DNA of 64,000 nt from Limisphaera sp026417315 (lineage in GTDB: Bacteria; Verrucomicrobiota; Verrucomicrobiia; Limisphaerales; Limisphaeraceae): assembly GCF_049537125.1 (NCBI RefSeq), contig NZ_JBMVQY010000001.1, positions 434,001-498,000 of the forward strand. Direction: 5' to 3'. The notes beneath the pieces are model-generated. The model saw only the letters and a program-made list of their open reading frames with translations, searched no databases and was not told where the DNA came from. Shown here piece after piece: positions 52,578-61,356 of the stretch. How positions within the stretch are numbered: the stretch's first letter is position 1; every line of letters starts with the position of its first letter. Position numbers and translations under genes: made by a program.

Positions 52578-55553
52578 GTGCGCGATTCATCGTCCACGAG
52601 AGCATCGGCCGGAGCAGCGGCCGGATCGGAAACCAGGGGCTCCCGCCATGACGAAGCAGGGTGGGAAGCTCAACCGTTTGCCGAACGCCACATCGGCCCC
52701 CGGGAGGCCGACGTGGCCGAGATGCTGGCCACGCTGGGCTTTCAGAGCCTCGACGAACTTACCGAGGCAGCCATCCCGCCCGAGATTCGGCTCGAGCGGC
52801 CCCTGCAACTGCCGCCCGCCCGAACCGAGGCGGAGGTGCTCGAATGCCTGCGACAGCGCGCCAGTCGCAACCGCGTGTTCCGTTCGTACATTGGCCTCGG
52901 CTATTACGACTGCATCACGCCGCCCGTGATCCAGCGCAACATTTTGGAAAACCCGGGCTGGTACACGGCCTACACTCCCTATCAATCGGAGATCTCGCAG
53001 GGGCGCCTGGAAGCCCTGCTGAATTTTCAGACGATGGTCCGGGATCTGACCGGCCTCGAGATCGCCAATGCATCGCTGCTGGACGAGGCCACTGCCGCAG
53101 CGGAGGCGATGATGATGTGTCACCGGTTGCGGGGTGGCCCGGAACGCAACCGGTTTTTTGTCGCTGCAGATTGTCACCCGCAGACCATTGCCGTGGTGCA
53201 AACCCGCGCGCGCGCGCTGGGGATCCAGGTCGTCTGCAGTGACGTGGGCGCTGTGGGCCTGGACGGGTCGTTTTTCGGGGCTCTGGTACAATATCCGGCC
53301 ACCGACGGCGCGGTGCGCGACTACCGCGCGTTTGCGGAGGCGGTCCATGCAGTGGGTGCGTTGCTGGTGGCCGCCACGGATCTGCTGGCGCTGACGCTGC
53401 TGCCGCCGCCCGGGGCCTGGGGAGCCGACGTGGCCGTGGGCAGCGCCCAACGCCTGGGCGTGCCGCTGTTTTACGGGGGTCCGCATGCGGCCTTCTTGGC
53501 CACCCGGGATGCGTTCAAGCGTCAGATGCCGGGCCGGCTGGTTGGCATTTCGCGGGACGCGCGGGGGCGGCCGGCTCTCCGTCTGGCCCTGGGCACTCGC
53601 GAGCAGCACATCCGCCGTGAAAAGGCCACCAGCAACATATGCACGGCCCAGGCGTTGCTGGCCATCGTGGCGGCGGCGTATGCCGTGTACCACGGGCCGC
53701 ACGGGCTGCGTCGCATCGCCCTGCGGATCCACAAGCTCACCCGGGCGCTGGCGCTGGGACTCGAGCGGCTTGGATACGAGGTCCGTCCCCGGCCCTCCGG
53801 CGGGGACCCGACCCGATCGGGCGCAACGCCCCTGCCCTTCTTCGACACGATCACCGTGACGGTCTCCCCCGCGCAGGCCGCGGCGATTCACGCCCGTGCC
53901 ACCGAACACGGCATGAACTTCCGGCGCGTGAACGACACCACCATCGGTTTGTCCCTCGACGAAACCACCACTCCGCAGGACGTCCGCGAAATCTGGCAGG
54001 TGTTTCACGACGACCGCCCCGTGGACTTTGCCGTGCAGGAGCTCCTGCCCGGGCTGGACGAGAGTCGTCTCCGGCCGATGGACTACCTCCAGCACCCAGT
54101 CTTTCACCGGTATCACTCGGAAACCGAACTGCTGCGCTATCTGCGCCGGCTGGAGTCGCGGGACTTTTCCCTCTGCCAGACGATGATTCCGCTGGGCTCC
54201 TGCACCATGAAGCTCAACCCCACGGCGGCGCTGATGCCGGTGACATGGCCGGAGTTTGCGCGGCTGCACCCGTTTGTCCCGCTCGAACAGGCCCGCGGCT
54301 ATCACGAGCTGATGGAGGAGCTGAAGCAGTGGCTGTCCGAAATCACCGGGTTCCCGGCCATCTCGCTGCAACCCAACGCAGGTTCCCAGGGCGAATACGC
54401 GGGATTGTTGGTGATCCGCGCCTGGCACGAACATCGCGGGGAGGGTCATCGCGACGTCTGTCTGATCCCCACTTCGGCGCATGGGACCAATCCCGCCAGT
54501 GCGGCCATGGCGGGTCTGAAAGTGGTGGCCGTGGCCTGCGACCGCCAGGGCAACGTGGATTTGGAGGATTTGCGGGCCAAGGCCCAGGCGCACCGGGACC
54601 GGCTGGCGTGTCTGATGGTGACCTACCCGTCGACGCACGGCGTGTTCGAGCCGGGCATTCGCCAGATCTGCCGGATTGTCCATGAGCACGGCGGGCTGGT
54701 GTACATGGACGGCGCCAATTTGAATGCGCAAGTGGGTTTGTGCCGCCCGGCGGACTTGGGCGCCGATGTCTGCCACGTGAACCTCCACAAGACCTTCGCC
54801 ATTCCGCACGGGGGCGGAGGTCCGGGTGCGGGTCCGATCGGCGTGGCGGAGTTCCTGCGAGAGTTCCTGCCGGATCACCCGCTGATGCCGGGCGCCCGGC
54901 GGCCGGCGCGCGGCGTCGGGCCGGTTTCCGCCGCGCCGTGGGGCAGCGCGGGGATCCTGCTGATCTCCTGGGCCTACATCGCCCTGATGGGGGCCAACGG
55001 ATTGCGCCGGGCCAGTCAGGTGGCCATTCTCAACGCCAACTACATTTCCCGCCGGCTCGAATCCTGTTACCCGACGCTTTACAAGGGCCCGGCAGGACTG
55101 GTGGCGCACGAATGCATCCTGGACCTGCGGCGGTTCCATCACATCACGGCCGAAGACGTCGCCAAACGGCTGATGGACTACGGGTTTCACGCCCCCACCC
55201 TGTCATGGCCGGTGGCGGGCACCCTCATGGTCGAACCCACCGAAAGCGAATCAAAGGCGGAGCTGGATCGGTTCTGCGACGCCATGAAAGCCATTCATGA
55301 GGAAATCCTGGCGGTGGAGACCGGCCGCATGGATGCCCGGGACAATCCCTTGAAAAACGCGCCGCACACGGCCGACATGGTGGCCGCCGACACCTGGCCC
55401 CACGCGTATTCCCGAGAGCAGGCCGCCTTCCCCGTGGCCTCGCTGCGCGAGCACAAGTGGTGGCCGGCGGTGGCGCGCGTGGACAACGTGTACGGCGACC
55501 GCCACCCGGTCTGTGCCTGTGGCAGCGTGGCCGATTTTGCCGCCGATCCTTGA
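52578..55553 (+). CDS. gcvP: Glycine dehydrogenase (decarboxylating), full-length P-protein
   Basis: GcvP is the PLP-dependent P-protein of the glycine cleavage system. It decarboxylates glycine and transfers the aminomethyl group to lipoyl-GcvH. The 991-residue product is the single-chain type with both homologous halves fused: N-terminal YTPYQSEISQGRLEALLNFQ and LDEATAAAEAMMM; C-terminal SLQPNAGSQGEYAGLLVIRA and PTSAHGTNPASAAMAGLKVV. The Schiff-base Lys is about residue 738 (NLHKTFAIPHGGGGPGAG). The start is a GTG and about 30 N-terminal residues are extra. The gcvT and gcvH genes are not in the window, so this gene is separated from its usual operon. Confidence 0.96.
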   Translation: MRDSSSTRASAGAAAGSETRGSRHDEAGWEAQPFAERHIGPREADVAEMLATLGFQSLDELTEAAIPPEIRLERPLQLPPARTEAEVLECLRQRASRNRVFRSYIGLGYYDCITPPVIQRNILENPGWYTAYTPYQSEISQGRLEALLNFQTMVRDLTGLEIANASLLDEATAAAEAMMMCHRLRGGPERNRFFVAADCHPQTIAVVQTRARALGIQVVCSDVGAVGLDGSFFGALVQYPATDGAVRDYRAFAEAVHAVGALLVAATDLLALTLLPPPGAWGADVAVGSAQRLGVPLFYGGPHAAFLATRDAFKRQMPGRLVGISRDARGRPALRLALGTREQHIRREKATSNICTAQALLAIVAAAYAVYHGPHGLRRIALRIHKLTRALALGLERLGYEVRPRPSGGDPTRSGATPLPFFDTITVTVSPAQAAAIHARATEHGMNFRRVNDTTIGLSLDETTTPQDVREIWQVFHDDRPVDFAVQELLPGLDESRLRPMDYLQHPVFHRYHSETELLRYLRRLESRDFSLCQTMIPLGSCTMKLNPTAALMPVTWPEFARLHPFVPLEQARGYHELMEELKQWLSEITGFPAISLQPNAGSQGEYAGLLVIRAWHEHRGEGHRDVCLIPTSAHGTNPASAAMAGLKVVAVACDRQGNVDLEDLRAKAQAHRDRLACLMVTYPSTHGVFEPGIRQICRIVHEHGGLVYMDGANLNAQVGLCRPADLGADVCHVNLHKTFAIPHGGGGPGAGPIGVAEFLREFLPDHPLMPGARRPARGVGPVSAAPWGSAGILLISWAYIALMGANGLRRASQVAILNANYISRRLESCYPTLYKGPAGLVAHECILDLRRFHHITAEDVAKRLMDYGFHAPTLSWPVAGTLMVEPTESESKAELDRFCDAMKAIHEEILAVETGRMDARDNPLKNAPHTADMVAADTWPHAYSREQAAFPVASLREHKWWPAVARVDNVYGDRHPVCACGSVADFAADP

Positions 55554-55607
55554 GCAACGCGGTGCACTGTGGTTAAGTAGAACGGGCAACGATCCATTTC
55601 TGGCGCC

Positions 55608-56051
55608 ATGAAAATCACCGACATCCTGCTCGCCGAGCATATCGTGTTCCACAACATCTTCGACTTCATCGAGCGGGAGCTTCCGCAGCTGAAGACCGTG
55701 GCCGAAGCCCGACTCCTGGCCCGGCTTTTGGAGGAACTCCTGCGCGGCCATTCGAAAACGGAAGACGATCTGGTTCTGGCGCCGTTGGAGCACTGTCTGG
55801 AACAGATGGGACAGCGCGACACCTTCGAGCACGAGCACCACGAGATCGATGAACACTTGTTGCGCGTCCACAAGGCCCGCACAGTGGCCGAGGCGCGCCG
55901 GCTGCTCCAGCATGCCGTCACCTACTCCCGCAAACATTTCGACCACGAAGAGCGCATCGTCTTTCCGCTGGCCGAAAAGGTCATGAAGGCGTCGACCCTC
56001 AAGGAGCTCGGGCAGGCGTGGTTGAAGCGACGCGACGCACTTCCCGCCTGA
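55608..56051 (+). CDS. Hemerythrin HHE-domain protein
   Basis: The 147-residue product is a four-helix HHE/hemerythrin-like protein. Iron-ligand His/Glu motifs are spread as expected: LLAEHIVFHNIFDFIE, LLRGHSKTEDDL, EHEHHEIDEHL and SRKHFDHEERIVFPLAEKV. Such proteins bind di-iron and oxygen or nitric oxide and are linked to redox or iron stress; a specific role is not evident. It follows gcvP by 54 bp on the same strand and may be independent. Confidence 0.87.
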   Translation: MKITDILLAEHIVFHNIFDFIERELPQLKTVAEARLLARLLEELLRGHSKTEDDLVLAPLEHCLEQMGQRDTFEHEHHEIDEHLLRVHKARTVAEARRLLQHAVTYSRKHFDHEERIVFPLAEKVMKASTLKELGQAWLKRRDALPA

Positions 56052-56153
56052 CCCAATCCGTCGGGACGCGGCCATCCGTTCCCGTCCCGTTGCGCGAAGC
56101 CGGATCCTCGGAGTGGCCCCACCGCCGCCGGGCCCGCGCCTGCAACGGCTTCG

Positions 56154-56954
56154 TCAGCCGGTATTCCCCAAGACGTGCAGCGCGGCTTGAACGGCCCGGG
56201 TCAGTGCCTGCACACGCACGGGCAACGCGTAATCCGAGGGTGCCTCCAGCGTGTAAGACCACCGGGTGTGGCCCTGCTGCAGCAGCCAGAAGGCTTCCGG
56301 CCACTCCGGCCGCGTTTCCGGGCGAATGTCCGGTCGAATCAGCCCCCCGTGGGCCGGCCGGCCTTCGATCACCGGCGAAAGGTCCAGCGGACAGACTTCG
56401 CGGACCGCCTGCAACATCGCAGGAGCCAGAGAGGGGCGATCGTCCGGGTTGAGCTCGTACAGATAGAATCCCGACGCCTCCCAGTCCTCGTGCAGACAGA
56501 AACACAGGTCGAAAGAGGGCTGCTGCAGGAGCCAAGCCACATGCGCCCGCACCTCCGGGGATCGCAGATGGCGATAGTCCCGGTTCAAATCGATCCCGTC
56601 CGGATTCTCACGACGGTTGGCGGCCAGCCCGGCCGGGTTCAGACACGGCACCACCCAGAAAGCATGCGTGTCCGGCAGGGTGCCCGATTCCAACAAGGTT
56701 TGCACCGCCAGGGGCCCGGCGGGTTCGTCTCCGTGGATGCCCGCGCTCAAGTAGATGCGCCGGCTCGGCCCTGCGGTCGGCTGGCGGCGTGCCTCGCGCC
56801 GGAGCACCACCAGGGGGTGGTCGCGGCCCGCCACCGACAGGTGTTCGATTCGCCAACCTTCGCGACGTCCCGCAGACTCGCAAGCCGCCAACAGCGCGGC
56901 CGGATCCACTGTCTCGCCGCGGTAACCCCCGCGGTTACGGTACAACCGTTCCAT
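56154..56954 (-). CDS. M14-type zinc carboxypeptidase/deacylase-like protein
   Basis: The 266-residue protein has the M14/succinylglutamate desuccinylase fold signature: zinc ligands His and Glu in YLSAGIHGDEPAGPLAV, the substrate-binding Arg in GIDLNRDYRHL, the third ligand in FCLHED and the catalytic Glu in YTLEAPSDYALP. It has no signal peptide and is shorter than classical carboxypeptidases. The closest proteins from memory are the 'M14 family metallocarboxypeptidase' of Verrucomicrobiota. Either a peptide or an N-acylated amino-acid substrate is possible. It lies 52 bp from bioB in the direction of transcription. Confidence 0.83.
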   Translation of the reverse strand: MERLYRNRGGYRGETVDPAALLAACESAGRREGWRIEHLSVAGRDHPLVVLRREARRQPTAGPSRRIYLSAGIHGDEPAGPLAVQTLLESGTLPDTHAFWVVPCLNPAGLAANRRENPDGIDLNRDYRHLRSPEVRAHVAWLLQQPSFDLCFCLHEDWEASGFYLYELNPDDRPSLAPAMLQAVREVCPLDLSPVIEGRPAHGGLIRPDIRPETRPEWPEAFWLLQQGHTRWSYTLEAPSDYALPVRVQALTRAVQAALHVLGNTG

Positions 56955-57006
56955 GGGCGGAAGGCCATCGGGAACTGTCCGGCACGCGGGCCACGGTGTC
57001 GCCTGG

Positions 57007-58122
57007 TCAATGCAGGGCCGCGGTTGACGCGGCCAACGTGGCTTGGACGGCCCCGGGCCCGTTGCCCACGGCTGTCCCGGAGTCCGCTTCCCCGGAACCG
57101 GTGTCGTTGAAGGAATCGTCTTTCCAGTGCGGATCGAGTCCCAGGTCCCGCAACATTTGCAGATCCTGTTCCACGGGGCGGTTCACGGTGGTGAGGTAGT
57201 TCCCGATCATCAGGGCGCTGGCACCCGCCATGAAACACATGCTCTGCAGATCGCGCAGGTTCACCGCCCGGCCCCCGGCAACCATGATTTCCTGACGCGG
57301 CAAGATGAACCGGAAACAGGCAATGGTCTTGAGGATTTCCAGCGGCGGCAAGGGCGGTCGATTGGCGAACGGCGTGCCGGGAATCGGATTCAGGATGTTG
57401 ATCGGCACGATGCTGGCCCCGACTTCCTTCAGCGAAAAAGCCAGGTCACAACGATCCTCGCGCGTTTCGCCCATACCGATGATCCCGCCGGAGCAAATCC
57501 GAATCCCGGCCTGCCGCAAGTACCGAAGCGTCTGGAGGCGTTCCTCGTACGTGTGGGTGTCACAGACTTCGGGAAAGAACCGGCGGGAGGTTTCCAGGTT
57601 GTGGTTGTAACACTCGCACCCGGCCTGCTTCAGTCGTCGGGCCACCTCCGGGCTCTTGATGATCCCGAGGGAGGCATCCGGACGCACCCGGCCCTGGGCT
57701 TTCAGGGCCCGGAACTGCTCGCACAACGCGTCCAACATCGGCCCTTCTTCCAGGCCCCGCCAGGCGGCGACCAGACCGAACCCCACGGCCCCGTTCCGCC
57801 CGGCCTCCTCCGCAGCCGTGAGCACCTCATCCAGCGGCAGCAGGCCGTACCTTGGCGCGCCGGTTTGATACAGTGCCGATTGCGCACAGAACCGACAATT
57901 CTCCGGACAGCCACCGGCCTTGACGTTGACGATGGAACAGAGATGAACCCGGTTGCCCTTGAACCGTTCCCGAATCCGGTTGGCCCAGGCCATCAGGTCG
58001 TAAATGTCCGCGCTCGATTCCAGATGGAAAAGCTCCAGGGCCTCGGCCCGGGTGATTTCGCCCCCGGCCAGCACCCGTCGGCCCAGCTCCGCGATGCGCT
58101 CCGATTTTCCGGCGTCAACCAT
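57007..58122 (-). CDS. bioB: Biotin synthase
   Basis: BioB is the radical-SAM enzyme that inserts sulfur into dethiobiotin. The 371-residue product has the CxxxCxxC cluster as CPENCRFC (Cys72, 76, 79) after VNVKAGG. Further conserved segments are NHNLETSRRFFPEVC, CSGGIIGMGETREDRCDLAF and NILNPIPGTPFANRPPL, which includes residues around the [2Fe-2S] cluster. The ATG at 58122 was chosen; a GTG four codons upstream is possible. The C-terminal ~20 residues are an unstructured Ala/Gly-rich tail. Other biotin genes are not adjacent. The M14-type gene follows and may be co-transcribed. Confidence 0.95.
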   Translation of the reverse strand: MVDAGKSERIAELGRRVLAGGEITRAEALELFHLESSADIYDLMAWANRIRERFKGNRVHLCSIVNVKAGGCPENCRFCAQSALYQTGAPRYGLLPLDEVLTAAEEAGRNGAVGFGLVAAWRGLEEGPMLDALCEQFRALKAQGRVRPDASLGIIKSPEVARRLKQAGCECYNHNLETSRRFFPEVCDTHTYEERLQTLRYLRQAGIRICSGGIIGMGETREDRCDLAFSLKEVGASIVPINILNPIPGTPFANRPPLPPLEILKTIACFRFILPRQEIMVAGGRAVNLRDLQSMCFMAGASALMIGNYLTTVNRPVEQDLQMLRDLGLDPHWKDDSFNDTGSGEADSGTAVGNGPGAVQATLAASTAALH

Positions 58123-58413
58123 GATCGTGTTCACGGTTGACGAACATAGCGAGGCATCCCGGCATGGCAAGCCGACGGTTGGCAAAGAACCCGGCCCTCG
58201 GGTCATGACGCGCCCCGAAGAGGGCCGACATTGCGAAACTGGCCCGAAGCCAAACCGCGCATGGCCCGCCCCTCGGACCACGGGCTGGTCCGGGGCCGCA
58301 GCCGGCTGCCGCCGCGTCGGCTTCGGTGCGTCCCCGGAGCCGCCGGCCAAGGGCTCGCAATCTCGCGGGGGTGGCGAAGTTGGTGGCCGGCCCCCCGAGA
58401 CAGTGTCTTCGCC

Positions 58414-59691
58414 TCATGGCGGCGGCTGGCGGCCGGAATCTGCGCGCTCCCGGGCCCATTGTCGCAAGCGCTGTCGCTGCGCATGGATTTTTTCAAACGC
58501 CCGGACGATATCGTCCATGTCCCGTTGGTCGGCCAGCAGCAGCCAGTGCTCCAACCAGATCGCCTGCCGCCCCCACTTCTGGGCATTCGGAGCAGGCCTG
58601 GTTCGGACCGCCTCGCGCAGAGCCCCGGGCAGGAACGGTCCAAAGTTTCTGTTTCGTATGGCCGGCAGTTGAGGCAGGGCCGCCGGGGCGCCGACCGAAC
58701 AGGGAATCCCTTCGGCCGTCAATGCGGCAACCACCGCGTCTCGCGGCACACCAAACTCTTCGGCGTCCACCCGGATGCCAAAAGCGCCGCAGCCGAGTCG
58801 TGAACAACCCGGGGTTCGTTCCTGGGGATGCACTCCCGGAATCTGGGCCAGTCGCTCGGCCAGGTGGCGACTCCGGGCGTCCCGGCGTTTGACCCGCGCT
58901 TCGAGCCGATCAAGCTGGGCATTCAACAGGGCGGCTTGCCACTCGGTCATGGCCTCGTTTCCCGCCGGCAGGTCACCTCCGGCGTTGCCGGAAGTCGAGG
59001 GCAGCACGGCCCTCTGCAAGTCGCGACCCCTGGCCGCCAACGCTTCCTGGTTGGTGAGCACGATGCCGCCGGAACCGGCGCTCAAGGGCGCGTGCGATCC
59101 AAAATCAAAAACCGCCAGGTCGCCCCAGGAACCGCAAGGCCGGTCCTGATAGACCGCCCCCACGGCCTGCCCGGCGCTTTCGATCAGGAGCCAGCCGGAT
59201 GCGCCGGCCCTTTCTCGGAACGGAGCCATGTCCACCGGCAGCCCACCCAGATGGGCCACCACCACCGCACGAGTGCGGGGGCTGACCACCCCTTCGACCC
59301 GCTCGAGGGTCACCATTCCGGTCCCCAACTCCACGTCGGCAAACACAGGCACGAGATTCAGCTCCACTACGCCCGCAAGAAGCTCCACCGGACCGTACGC
59401 GGGCAGGACCACTTCCGCGCCCGGCTCCAGACCCGCCGTCCGCAGGGCCGCGCGCCACGCCGCCATGCCACTGATCCAGCCGATCCCGTGCCGACACCCG
59501 TGACTGCCGGCGAACCTTCGCTCGAACAATTCCACTTCGGGCCCGCGGGTGCGGATCCAGCGCCCCTCCCGGACCAGGCGCATCCACCGACGTTCCCCTT
59601 CCGGGCCGCGCTCGGGCCACTCGGGCCAAGGTCGCCGCCGCACGGGTTCACCGCCCCACAGCGCCAATTCGCCAGCTTTCAAAACGCGCAT
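58414..59691 (-). CDS. DegT/DnrJ/EryC1-family protein lacking the PLP lysine
   Basis: The 425-residue protein has the fold-I aminotransferase scaffold of the DegT/AHBA family (LAGELALWGGEPV-type start; EVVLPAYGPVELLAGVVE; TRAVVVAHLGGLPVDMAPFR; MTEWQAALLNAQLDRLE). The segment that normally holds the Schiff-base lysine reads FDFGSHAPLSAGSGGIV: the lysine is replaced by His or Ala depending on alignment. In the GDP-4-keto-6-deoxymannose dehydratase ColD a His takes that place, so an unusual PLP reaction or a non-catalytic role is possible. The ATG at 59691 is set by a GGAGG ribosome site 8 bases upstream. The gene is divergent from the Gfo/Idh gene. Confidence 0.83.
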   Translation of the reverse strand: MRVLKAGELALWGGEPVRRRPWPEWPERGPEGERRWMRLVREGRWIRTRGPEVELFERRFAGSHGCRHGIGWISGMAAWRAALRTAGLEPGAEVVLPAYGPVELLAGVVELNLVPVFADVELGTGMVTLERVEGVVSPRTRAVVVAHLGGLPVDMAPFRERAGASGWLLIESAGQAVGAVYQDRPCGSWGDLAVFDFGSHAPLSAGSGGIVLTNQEALAARGRDLQRAVLPSTSGNAGGDLPAGNEAMTEWQAALLNAQLDRLEARVKRRDARSRHLAERLAQIPGVHPQERTPGCSRLGCGAFGIRVDAEEFGVPRDAVVAALTAEGIPCSVGAPAALPQLPAIRNRNFGPFLPGALREAVRTRPAPNAQKWGRQAIWLEHWLLLADQRDMDDIVRAFEKIHAQRQRLRQWARERADSGRQPPP

Positions 59692-59977
59692 GACACCATC
59701 CTCCGAGCAGACAGTGACCATGTCCAGCACGGTGGATCCCTTGCGGGTCTCCACCTCGTCGGCGCGACGCCGCTTCAGGTCCCGGCAAAGCCATGCCGTC
59801 CTTCAACAGCGAACGCCTGCGCGAACCTGCCGGACCCGCCCCGCTCCCGGCTCCAACCTGGGCGCGGCATTTCGCACCGCGCCAAATCGCTGCATCTCCC
59901 CCATCCCCGGGCAACCCGGACCGCACCGCGCAAGAATTCCACTGGCGCCCGGCCCCGGCATTCCGTAGGCTTTGCGC

Positions 59978-61330
59978 ATGCGAGAACCGGTGTCCTCCAC
60001 CTCGCGCGCGACCGCGGCCGCGGTACGTGCCTCCGGCATTTCCCGACGTTTGTTTTTGAAGCGTGTGGCCACCGTTGGCGCCGTCCTCGGGTGCCCCGCC
60101 ATCATTCCGGCCTCGGCTCTGGGTCGCAACGGTGCAGTGGCTCCCAGTGAACGGATTGTGATGGGCGCCATTGGCATTGGCAGCCGGGGAATGTTCGTGC
60201 TGCGCTGGATGCTCCCGGAAAAGGACGTCCAATTTGTGGCCGTTTGCGATGCCAAACGGACCGCCCGCGAGGCGGTCAAGCGAACCATTGACCAACACTA
60301 CGGCAACCAGGACTGCCGGATGTACCGGGACATTCGCGAGTTCTTGGCCGAGCGCACGGACATCGACGCGGTGCTGATCGCCACCGGGGACCGATGGCAC
60401 GCGCTGGCTTCGATCTGGGCCATGCGGGCCGGCAAGGACGTGTATGTGGAGAAACCCTCTTCCATGACCATCGCCGAGGGGCGTGCCGTTCTCGAAACGG
60501 CCCGCCGGTACGGCCGGATCTATCAGACCGGTACCCAGCGGCTCAGCGAGGCCAACTTCGTCTTCTGCATCGAAGCGGCCCGACAGGGACTGCTGGGTCG
60601 GGTGCACACCGTGTACGCCCACATCGCGCCCTGGGACGCTGCAGAAATGCGTCACGACTGGTTGCCGGCCCAACCGGAACCGCCGCCGGAAGAGGTGGAC
60701 TGGGACGCCTGGCTGGGCCCCTGCCCATGGCGCCCTTACAATGCCAACTACGTGGCGGGCGGCTGGCGCGGCCACTACGATTTTCATACCAGTTGCATTG
60801 GCGAGTGGGGGGCTCACACCTTCGCCCAGGCTCAGGCCGGCATCGGGATGGAACACACCTCCCCGACCCACTACCACTACGTTCCCAACGAAACGGGGGA
60901 CGGCATGGTCGCCGAGTTCGCCAACGGAGTGCGCCTGATCCTGTCGCGGGGAGACAAATGGTGGCACGGCTCCTGTGGAATGCGTTTCGAGGGCACGGAA
61001 GGTTGGGCCTCCTGCGCCGACGGGTATTCCAAGCCCGAGGTTTCCTCGCCCAAATTGCTGGGTGAACTCCGGCGTGTCGTGAGCGATTACATGGCGCGGA
61101 CGGGTCGGCCCATGAGTCACGTGCGGGACTTCTTCGACTGCGTAAAGTCGCGTCGCCTCCCCGTGGCCAACGCTGCCGTCATGCATCATTCCATGACCAC
61201 GGTGCATGCCTGCAACATCTGCATGTGGCTCAAACGCGACCTCGTGTTTGATCCGGTCAAAGAGGAGTTCAACGATCCGGAAGCCAACCGGCTCCGGTCC
61301 CGCGCCATGCGCGCACCTTGGACGATCTGA
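59978..61330 (+). CDS. Tat-exported Gfo/Idh/MocA-family oxidoreductase
   Basis: The 450-residue protein has an N-terminal twin-arginine signal (SRRLFLKRVATVGAVLG). A Gfo/Idh Rossmann domain follows (MGAIGIGSRGMFVLRWMLP; VAVCDAKR; DIDAVLIATGDRWH) with the EKPSSMTIAEG motif (Lys as acid/base). The C-terminal substrate domain contains the HTSCIGEWGAH motif. Exported Gfo/Idh proteins with this signature are abundant in Verrucomicrobiota and Planctomycetota and are thought to act on sugars or sugar amines with tightly bound NAD(H). The substrate is not known. Its end overlaps the start region of the HEAT-repeat gene and the two are likely an operon. Confidence 0.9.
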   Translation: MREPVSSTSRATAAAVRASGISRRLFLKRVATVGAVLGCPAIIPASALGRNGAVAPSERIVMGAIGIGSRGMFVLRWMLPEKDVQFVAVCDAKRTAREAVKRTIDQHYGNQDCRMYRDIREFLAERTDIDAVLIATGDRWHALASIWAMRAGKDVYVEKPSSMTIAEGRAVLETARRYGRIYQTGTQRLSEANFVFCIEAARQGLLGRVHTVYAHIAPWDAAEMRHDWLPAQPEPPPEEVDWDAWLGPCPWRPYNANYVAGGWRGHYDFHTSCIGEWGAHTFAQAQAGIGMEHTSPTHYHYVPNETGDGMVAEFANGVRLILSRGDKWWHGSCGMRFEGTEGWASCADGYSKPEVSSPKLLGELRRVVSDYMARTGRPMSHVRDFFDCVKSRRLPVANAAVMHHSMTTVHACNICMWLKRDLVFDPVKEEFNDPEANRLRSRAMRAPWTI

Positions 61331-61356
61331 ACGAAGTCTTCACGCCGGCTCATTCC

